DNA of 18,613 bases from an uncultured Collinsella sp. (GTDB lineage Bacteria > Actinomycetota > Coriobacteriia > Coriobacteriales > Coriobacteriaceae): assembly GCA_902491415.1 (NCBI GenBank), contig CABUHP010000010.1, forward strand, positions 1-18,613, written 5' to 3'. Positions 14,167-18,613 of this stretch are shown here, in pieces. The position numbers were made by a program, and so were the translations under genes. The notes beneath the pieces were generated by a model. It saw only the letters and a list, made by a program, of their open reading frames with translations, made no database searches and was not told where the DNA came from. Positions within the stretch are counted from its first letter, which is position 1. The number at the start of each line of letters is the position of its first letter.

Positions 14167-14487
14167 ATGGAGGCACAGATGAAGCGCGGCTTCCTGGAGG
14201 CCTGCGTGCTCGCGGCCGTCTCCGGCGAGGAGTCCTACGGCTACCAGATCGTGAAGGACGTACCGGCGAGCATGGGGCTCACGGAGTCGACGCTCTACCC
14301 GCTGCTCAAGCGCCTGGAGAAAGCCGGGTGCATCACGGCGCGCTCCGCCGAGCACAACGGGCGGCTGCGCCGGTACTACCGCATCACGGACGACGGGCGA
14401 GCACGCATCGAGGAGTTCCTGGCCGAGTGGCCGTCCGTACGGGAGATTTACGCATACGTTGAGGGGGCGCACCATGACGCGCGATGA
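14167..14487 (+). CDS. PadR-family transcriptional regulator
   Basis: A 106-aa winged-helix DNA-binding repressor of the PadR-like type. Visible features are FLEACVLAAVSGEESYGYQI (9-28), the recognition helix region LTESTLYPLLKRLEKAG (38-54) and the wing GRLRRYYRITDDGR (65-78). The protein is short and lacks the long C-terminal dimerisation helix of classical PadR, as is usual for subfamily members paired with DUF1700 genes. I use the ATG at 14167 because AGGAGGTG lies six bases before it; the ATG at 14146 is inside the operator and has no ribosome-binding site. It overlaps the next gene by 14 bp, so the two are translationally coupled. Autoregulation through the AT-rich site in its promoter is expected from the family. 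Confidence 0.92.
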   Translation: MEAQMKRGFLEACVLAAVSGEESYGYQIVKDVPASMGLTESTLYPLLKRLEKAGCITARSAEHNGRLRRYYRITDDGRARIEEFLAEWPSVREIYAYVEGAHHDAR

Positions 14488-15097
14488 GTTTCTGGGCCGG
14501 TTGGGCGAGCTGCTCGCCTGCCTGCCGGCCGAGCAGGTGGAGGAGACCAAGGCGTTCTATGCGGAGGCCATCGCTGACCGCATGGAGGACGGTATGAGCG
14601 AGGAGGAGGCCGTGGCCGCCATGGGCACACCCGGCGAGGTGGCGGAGGCCACGCTCGACGACCTGCCCGCCGTGCCGCGCGCGATCGCGAGGACGCGCCG
14701 GCGCAGCACCACGCTGCTGTGGGTGCTGACCATCGTGGGCTCCCCGGTGTGGGTGCCGCTGCTCGCCGCCTTCGCCGCCGTGGCCGTCACGGTCTATATC
14801 TGCATCTGGCTGCTGGCACTCTGCGTGTGGATCGTCGCGGCGGCACTCGGGGGCGTGGGCGTAGTTGAGCTCCTGCTTGCCGTAAGCGGCGTCACCATCG
14901 GCCACTTCCCGTACGCCCTCGCCTCGGCGGGCGTGGGGCTCGACCTCGTCGGCGTGGCGCTCTTCGTTGGTGCTGGCGCTTGGGCCGCCTCAAAACAAAT
15001 TGCGCGCCTTTCGGCGCTCTGGGCGAGGAAGGCCGCCTCGCCCTTCTGGAAGGGCAAGGGCGAGAAGGGCGGCGCTGCCGCGCATCTCGCGGCGTAG
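14474..15097 (+). CDS. DUF1700/HAAS-domain membrane protein
   Basis: Integral membrane protein of 207 aa. Residues 1-62 form the helical HAAS-type domain, with MTRDEFLGRLGELLACLPAE, FYAEAIADRMEDGMSEEEAV and MGTPGEVAE, which is typical of DUF1700 proteins encoded after PadR regulators. A basic segment (RTRRRS) is followed by about four hydrophobic helices between 80 and 172 and a short basic tail. The ATG at 14474 has GAGGGG upstream and overlaps the PadR end. In this widespread cassette the membrane protein is thought to help sense or tune an envelope response; its molecular role is not established. Base composition is near 70% GC, clearly above the neighbouring blocks, as in the whole cassette. 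Confidence 0.85.
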   Translation: MTRDEFLGRLGELLACLPAEQVEETKAFYAEAIADRMEDGMSEEEAVAAMGTPGEVAEATLDDLPAVPRAIARTRRRSTTLLWVLTIVGSPVWVPLLAAFAAVAVTVYICIWLLALCVWIVAAALGGVGVVELLLAVSGVTIGHFPYALASAGVGLDLVGVALFVGAGAWAASKQIARLSALWARKAASPFWKGKGEKGGAAAHLAA

Positions 15098-15112
15098 AAA
15101 GGAGTGAGTACC

Positions 15113-15367
15113 ATGACCAGCGCGAAGAAGATCTACCTCGCCGTGGCGGGCGGGCTCGTTGCCGCGGGTGTTGTCCTCGCGGGCATTGGCTTTATCGCTT
15201 CGGGCTTCGACCCGGCCGTGTTCACAACCCAAATCGACACGCGCGACAGCACCATCGTGCTCGGCGGCGTCGAGGTGGACGACCCGATGGGCCTCCCCCT
15301 CATCGAGCAGCTCGCCAATCTGGGCGAGATCGACACCTCCGGCGTCGCGGATCCCGCCGCGCCCTAG
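15113..15367 (+). CDS. Small single-pass membrane protein in the PadR operon
   Basis: An 84-aa protein with one N-terminal hydrophobic helix (IYLAVAGGLVAAGVVLAGIG, residues 7-26) and an acidic extracytoplasmic part containing FTTQIDTRDSTIVLGGVEVD. The start at 15113 follows AAAGGAG with eight bases spacing and lies 15 bases after the DUF1700 stop. In related operons the third gene encodes a DUF4097 beta-solenoid protein with a similar N-terminal anchor. This one ends after a short PA-rich tail, so it may be either a short natural member or a truncated one. Function unknown; co-transcription with padR is clear. Confidence 0.65.
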   Translation: MTSAKKIYLAVAGGLVAAGVVLAGIGFIASGFDPAVFTTQIDTRDSTIVLGGVEVDDPMGLPLIEQLANLGEIDTSGVADPAAP

Positions 15368-15527
15368 GCGCAGCGAGCCCGGGCGCTCTGCCCGCCAAGC
15401 TGCGTAAGCCGGCGAAACCCGAATCTCAACCTCTACGCAACTGGCCCCAAGCCTGCGCCGATTCGCTCTCGGCGCCGCGCGGGGGCCCGTGACGCATGCC
15501 CAAAAGGTATGAGGAGAAAGGAACGCG

Positions 15528-15623
15528 ATGACGACAACCACGCCCTTCCGCCTTCATGGGGCCACGCAGGACCGGAAACGACTGGGCCGTGCGGTGGGGC
15601 TGTGCTTGGATTGGCTACACTGA
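15528..15623 (+). pseudogene. Truncated fourth gene of the PadR operon, possibly a PspC-domain remnant
   Basis: A 31-codon frame with a very good ribosome-binding site (GAGGAGAAAGG, 15511-15521, before the ATG). It starts MTTTTPFRLHGATQDRKRLG and ends after CLDWLH. The position and the 'RLxxATxDRK' start resemble PspC-domain proteins, which often accompany such cassettes, but the expected GGV.GG motif is not intact. I read it as the surviving start of a gene cut off near 15600, where high-GC sequence gives way to unrelated DNA. Low certainty about the family. Confidence 0.35.
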
Positions 15624-15712
15624 TATGGACAGTTCCGTGAGGGGCGCGAGAGACGGGACTCTGGGGAGATCTTCGAGGAGGAGTGTCTCGACTGGAAGCG
15701 CGGGTTCAGTGG

Positions 15713-15747
15713 AGCAGGAACCTAATCTCTGTCTCTCCTGCTTTTTT
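15713..15747 (+). terminator. Intrinsic terminator after the PadR operon
   Basis: AGCAGGA (15713-15719) and TCCTGCT (15736-15742) form a 7-bp stem around 16 bases, followed directly by a run of six T (15742-15747). It closes the high-GC operon and separates it from the next gene. Confidence 0.75.
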
Positions 15748-15779
15748 GATTTGTTGAGAAGCCGGCATTTGGGGGCATT

Positions 15780-16463
15780 TTGGATAGCGAACAGTTCAAA
15801 CAAGAAGCTGAGAAAATAGAACAAAGCCTGAGTGCCTTGAGAGTCGCCGAGCGCAATGCAGTGATTCCCTTCATGAACGGCGACTTTACCCAATGGGATC
15901 TATATCTGGCATCCTCCTCTGAGTATGCGATGAGACTGATAGACGGATTCATCTCCATGCTCGAGTCGAGGAATCTTGTTTGCGTCGCCCAGCTTCTCCG
16001 CGCACAGGTTGGAGTCTGCCTGCGGACATTCGCATTATTCGCCGCCGAAGACCAGGATGACTTTCTCAAGCAGGCGTTTCAAGGTGTGCCTGTGAACAAG
16101 CTGAAAGATTTCTCGGGTGAGAAGATGTCCGATGGAAGACTTCAAGACTTACTCGAGAAGTTCGATCCAAAGGTAAAAGATGTATACAAGGTGACGTCTG
16201 GATTCGTCCACTTCTCCATTGATGTTCTGCCGAGCATGGGTGTGCCTGGGGAGAGCTATGAGGTCGAGTTTAATTTTGGAGCCGAGCCCAACGAGAGAAA
16301 CAATGCGCCTCTCGTGGAATGCGGCAAGGCGTTCTGCCACTATGTCGACCTGCATCTCCAGATGCTCCATAAGGTGATTGCTTCGGATGAATGGTATGCC
16401 GATCGATTCCGTATCGATTCCGATGGTCCTGCAGACGAGGCCTCGAAAAGCGAGAAGGTGTAG
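15780..16463 (+). CDS. Hypothetical protein, HEPN/abortive-infection-like by appearance
   Basis: A 227-aa soluble, mostly helical protein that I do not recognise. The pattern of an N-terminal acidic helix, an 'LLRAQVGVCLRTFALFAAED' segment and 'YKVTSGFVHFS' recalls DUF5677/HEPN-like proteins found in prophages and defence islands, but no clear Rx4-6H nuclease motif is visible, so that is only a resemblance. The start appears to be TTG at 15780 after a GGGGG stretch; no in-frame ATG occurs before residue 32 and a stop (TGA at 15747-15749) closes the frame upstream. GC is about 50%, well under the operon before it, which suggests transfer from elsewhere. It stands alone after a terminator and before a stretch of gene remnants. 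Confidence 0.6.
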   Translation: MDSEQFKQEAEKIEQSLSALRVAERNAVIPFMNGDFTQWDLYLASSSEYAMRLIDGFISMLESRNLVCVAQLLRAQVGVCLRTFALFAAEDQDDFLKQAFQGVPVNKLKDFSGEKMSDGRLQDLLEKFDPKVKDVYKVTSGFVHFSIDVLPSMGVPGESYEVEFNFGAEPNERNNAPLVECGKAFCHYVDLHLQMLHKVIASDEWYADRFRIDSDGPADEASKSEKV

Positions 16464-16720
16464 GTCGAACGCATTGACGCTGCCTTGACAGCATCCCGAT
16501 ATGATAACGAATGGGAGGTTCCCTGCGAAATGTGCGCCTCTGTATATTCTCGCTAGGACGCCCTCGACCGATAAGGCATCGTTGAGTTCAATTTGAGTTC
16601 AGCTCGGGTGCCTGAAATCGCCCAACTCTGATAAAAGGGGAGACGACGGTACACCACGTAGACGAGAGGCTATGGAAGTGCACGATTTGATTATATTGGC
16701 GCGCTAAACCGCCCCGCTGC
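16464..16720. other. Gene-free spacer between a hypothetical gene and gene remnants
   Basis: I see no gene here. A direct repeat of TTGAGTTCA (16582-16590 and 16593-16601) and an isolated TTGACA are present but form no convincing promoter. Homology to the ATPase gene begins at about 16721. Confidence 0.4.
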
Positions 16721-16941
16721 CCAACTTGAACTCCGCTCATGCGTGTATGGGGCTGCGAGAGGTAACGGCCTGCGGCCTCCTTTGTGTGCTCGATGATATC
16801 TTCGAGCATGCCGGGCATGGCGGAGACATTCGCTGCAATCCAGCCGTGTTCAAGCGCCGTTTCGGATAGGAGCGAGAGGGGGCTGTCTTGCCCGTTTCCC
16901 TTGCACCCGTAAAGATGGTTGACAGTTTGGGATCTCCCGGG
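16721..16941 (-). pseudogene. Decayed partial copy of the AAA-type ATPase gene
   Basis: This segment aligns with 2729-2950 of the intact ATPase gene on the same strand, 221 against 222 bases, roughly 80-85% identical by eye. It keeps the Walker A region as GARETGKT and the stretch MPGMLEDIIEHTKEAAGRYL against MPGMLEDIIERTKEAADSYL. A one-base deletion just after GKTA shifts the frame, and both ends of the gene are missing. It is a fossil of a second ATPase copy and not functional. Confidence 0.85.
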
Positions 16942-16987
16942 TCTTTAGCTTTTACCGTGCTAGATGCCTCATGGAAACTGTTGGACT

Positions 16988-17036
16988 TTAATCAGACAGA
17001 CCCAGCATGTCGTTTTCCTCCATGAGGACATCGGCT
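16988..17036 (-). pseudogene. Fragment matching the 3' end of the GyrA/ParC-like gene
   Basis: Read on the minus strand it encodes ADVLMEENDMLGLSD and a stop, against AGALMKENDMPSLFD and a stop at 3306-3350. GCATGTCGTTTTCC and CATGAGG are shared exactly, 27 of 31 bases over the core. It lies upstream of the ATPase fragment, the same order and strand as the intact pair. About 45 unmatched bases separate the two remnants. Confidence 0.6.
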
Positions 17037-17039
17037 AAA

Positions 17040-17489
17040 ACCGCAACACCTATGCTTGTTTAAGCAAACTTCCTGATAGTCGTGGAGCTGCTGTAGCCCG
17101 ACATGCAGGACATCGCTCGGCTTAAACACCGGATGCCGCATCCGCGAAACGAGTTGCGGTGCACCCTGTTCCAAAAGGTTGCCAAGTACCATGGCGTGAG
17201 CGTTGGGGTAGCCATCATTCAGCGTGGATACATCCGGATGCGCATAGATCCAGACGATTCCAACGTTCTCGTATTTCCCGTGCAGGTAATCGAAGAGGGC
17301 AAGCGACGCCATACAGTTGCCGCCGACGGTCACGACTCTGTCGGGGTTTTCTGCCGTAAGCTTCCTCTGCGCATCCTGAATTCCCGCCAGGACTTCGTCC
17401 TCGGCACAGATGCGAACTGCCTCCCATTTCTCATGTCCAAGTTTTGGGACGCGTTTCGCAATGCCGAGTGGGACCCCTGGACAGTCGGA
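17040..17489 (-). pseudogene. Arginase/agmatinase-family gene remnant, truncated at both ends
   Basis: The open frame beginning right after the kinase stop codon reads GVPLGIAKRVPKLGHEKWEA, later RVVTVGGNCMASLALFDYLH, VGIVWIYAHPDVSTLNDGYP and NAHAMVLGNLLEQG, then FKPSDVLHVGLQQLHDYQEV. These are the central blocks of the ureohydrolase fold, which hydrolyses guanidino or formimino compounds with two Mn ions. The metal motif DAHxD has become YAHPD, GGDHS is GGNCM (as in some relatives), the N-terminal quarter is missing and the frame loses homology at about 17040, before the second SxDxDxxDP motif. No start codon with a ribosome-binding site is present. It cannot be an active enzyme. Confidence 0.75.
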
Positions 17490-18613
17490 TCACGTGGTGG
17501 CCCCCTTTGAGAGGGTCACGAGCATGGTAGTCCCGTTCTCGGAACTTGCTTCGACCTCTACCGTGCCGCCGTGTAGGGCTGCAATCTCCCAAACAAGCGC
17601 TAGCCCGAGTCCTGCGCCGCCGTATGCCCTGCTGCGGGATTTGTCTAGACGAAAGAACGGCTGGAAGATGCTCTCTCGGTACTGCCTGGGTATTCCCGGG
17701 CCCTCATCTTTGACTCGCAGGAGCACGTGGCTGTCGCTGTCGCTGATGGAGACGTTGACAGTCGAGCTGGAGCGGCTGTAGCGGATGGCGTTTTCGACCA
17801 GATTGAACACCAGCCGATAGAGGAGCGTATCACTTCCGGTTATCAGAGCATCTCCGGTGCAATCGAGGGTTACGTCCTTATTCTCGGCAAGTGGCGCAAG
17901 ATCGGTGAGGACCTCTTCGGACAAGGGGCCAAGTTCGACATCGTCCTCGCAAGGAACGCTGCGGAGCTCACTCATCTCGAGCAATACCTTGGTCATTCGA
18001 GACATGCGCTCGGTTTGTTCTTGTAGCAGGCCGAGCAGCTCGACTGTTTCGGGTTGCAAACCGGAGCGCTCGGAGATGAATAGCTCAATCTGTGCTTGCA
18101 TAAGGGCGAGCGGGGTGCGCAGCTCGTGTGCGGCGTTGCCGGTAAACTGACGCTGTGCAGAGAACCCTTCGCCAAGACGGGCGATCATGTCGTTGAAAGA
18201 GGCGCTACATCGTTGTAGCTCGGTGGGCGCATCTTCACTGAGTCTGATTTCGCTTAGGTTGTCAGGCTGCACGCGCTCAACCTGGGCGGCAAAAGCTCGT
18301 AGCGGTTTGAGTGCACGGCCACTCACAAAGTATGCCAGCACGCCGCCAAGGAGTGTGCCTCCAGCCGTGATGCACCAGGTTGTCGTGCCAAAAGACTCTT
18401 GTGCGTCGTTTACGACGATCGTGACCTTGTCATCAGGGGTCGCTTTCGTTGGGTCGAACGCCTGGGGCGAATCTTCGCCGGTTGCGTTAAAGGCCGAGAT
18501 GTTACTGCCGATGGCATCCATGTAGCGCATGCCCGTATAGCCGACCAGGCAGTTCGTCAGCACGCACGCCGCACACGTCAGCAGTGCCGTCATAATCGTT
18601 ATGCGCCATTGCA
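17490..18613 (-). CDS. Sensor histidine kinase, 5' end outside the window
   Basis: Membrane-bound two-component sensor kinase; the frame stays open to the right edge (QWRITI before the ATG at 18593), so the true start probably lies beyond it. Counting from that ATG: a first membrane helix (about 1-20), a short external loop, a second helix (about 72-92), a HAMP linker (93-145), the phosphoacceptor block NAAHELRTPL with H156, the N box LVENAIRYS (N268), the G1 box DEGPG (296-300), FxPFFRLD, and the G2 box GGAGLGLAL (325-333). All catalytic motifs are intact. It ends with TGA at 17490-17492, and the arginase remnant continues in the same frame immediately after. The response regulator gene is expected upstream, outside the window. 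The signal sensed by the small external loop is unknown. Confidence 0.93.
   Translation of the reverse strand, partial: QWRITIMTALLTCAACVLTNCLVGYTGMRYMDAIGSNISAFNATGEDSPQAFDPTKATPDDKVTIVVNDAQESFGTTTWCITAGGTLLGGVLAYFVSGRALKPLRAFAAQVERVQPDNLSEIRLSEDAPTELQRCSASFNDMIARLGEGFSAQRQFTGNAAHELRTPLALMQAQIELFISERSGLQPETVELLGLLQEQTERMSRMTKVLLEMSELRSVPCEDDVELGPLSEEVLTDLAPLAENKDVTLDCTGDALITGSDTLLYRLVFNLVENAIRYSRSSSTVNVSISDSDSHVLLRVKDEGPGIPRQYRESIFQPFFRLDKSRSRAYGGAGLGLALVWEIAALHGGTVEVEASSENGTTMLVTLSKGATT

Noticed and set aside
16482..16510. TTGACG/TTGACA followed by TATGAT as a promoter
   Set aside because: Spacings are 20 and 9 bases, neither workable, and no intact plus-strand gene follows.
16582..16601. 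Direct repeat TTGAGTTCA twice with an 11-base period
   Set aside because: Only two short copies in AT-balanced spacer DNA; no adjacent gene in the right position to be controlled.

Overview
The window looks like chromosomal DNA of a Coriobacteriia gut actinomycete, most probably Collinsella or a close relative. This is inferred from gene content and style: moderately high GC with strong third-position bias, a Tat-exported surface protein with an LAxTG-type sorting signal, a LuxR-type regulator, a PadR/DUF1700 operon, and a noncanonical type II topoisomerase pair of the kind known in Clostridia and Coriobacteriia. No rRNA, tRNA, CRISPR array or intact insertion sequence was seen.

Layout. 1-1960: a minus-strand SAM methyltransferase with a DtxR/IdeR-like iron box, about 600 bp without a recognisable gene but with several inverted and direct repeats, then a plus-strand cysteine-rich flavodoxin-fold reductase ending near a 15-bp inverted repeat. 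1963-7589: a minus-strand block, transcribed in the order GyrB/ParE-like subunit, GyrA/ParC-like subunit, terminator, AAA-type ATPase. The ATPase has its own control region, with a 10-bp inverted repeat over its promoter and a 19-bp tandem repeat in its leader. 7590-7981: a gene-poor interval packed with palindromes, one resembling an actinobacterial SOS box. 7982-12349: one giant exported, probably wall-anchored protein of 1455 residues. 12507-14034: a LuxR-type regulator whose reading alternates between two frames, so probably a pseudogene.

14101-15747: a plus-strand PadR - DUF1700 - small membrane protein operon of clearly higher GC, with a near-consensus promoter and an intrinsic terminator. 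15780-16463: an unrecognised protein with lower GC. 16464-17489: a graveyard holding a degenerate copy of part of the ATPase, a short piece matching the end of the topoisomerase A gene, and a truncated arginase-family remnant. The order of the first two copies their arrangement at 1963-5546. 17490-18613: a sensor histidine kinase that runs off the right edge.

How the genes fit together. The two topoisomerase genes are 45 bp apart and surely encode one A2B2 enzyme, probably a third type II topoisomerase beside gyrase and topoisomerase IV. Its A subunit has Ala at the main quinolone-contact position and lacks a recognisable GyrA box. The PadR operon is a typical self-regulated envelope-stress-like cassette. 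The strongest candidates for something undescribed are the atypical topoisomerase with a possible DNA-damage operator, its linked repeat-controlled ATPase (present again as a decayed copy), and the giant Tat/LAxTG surface protein next to a broken regulator.
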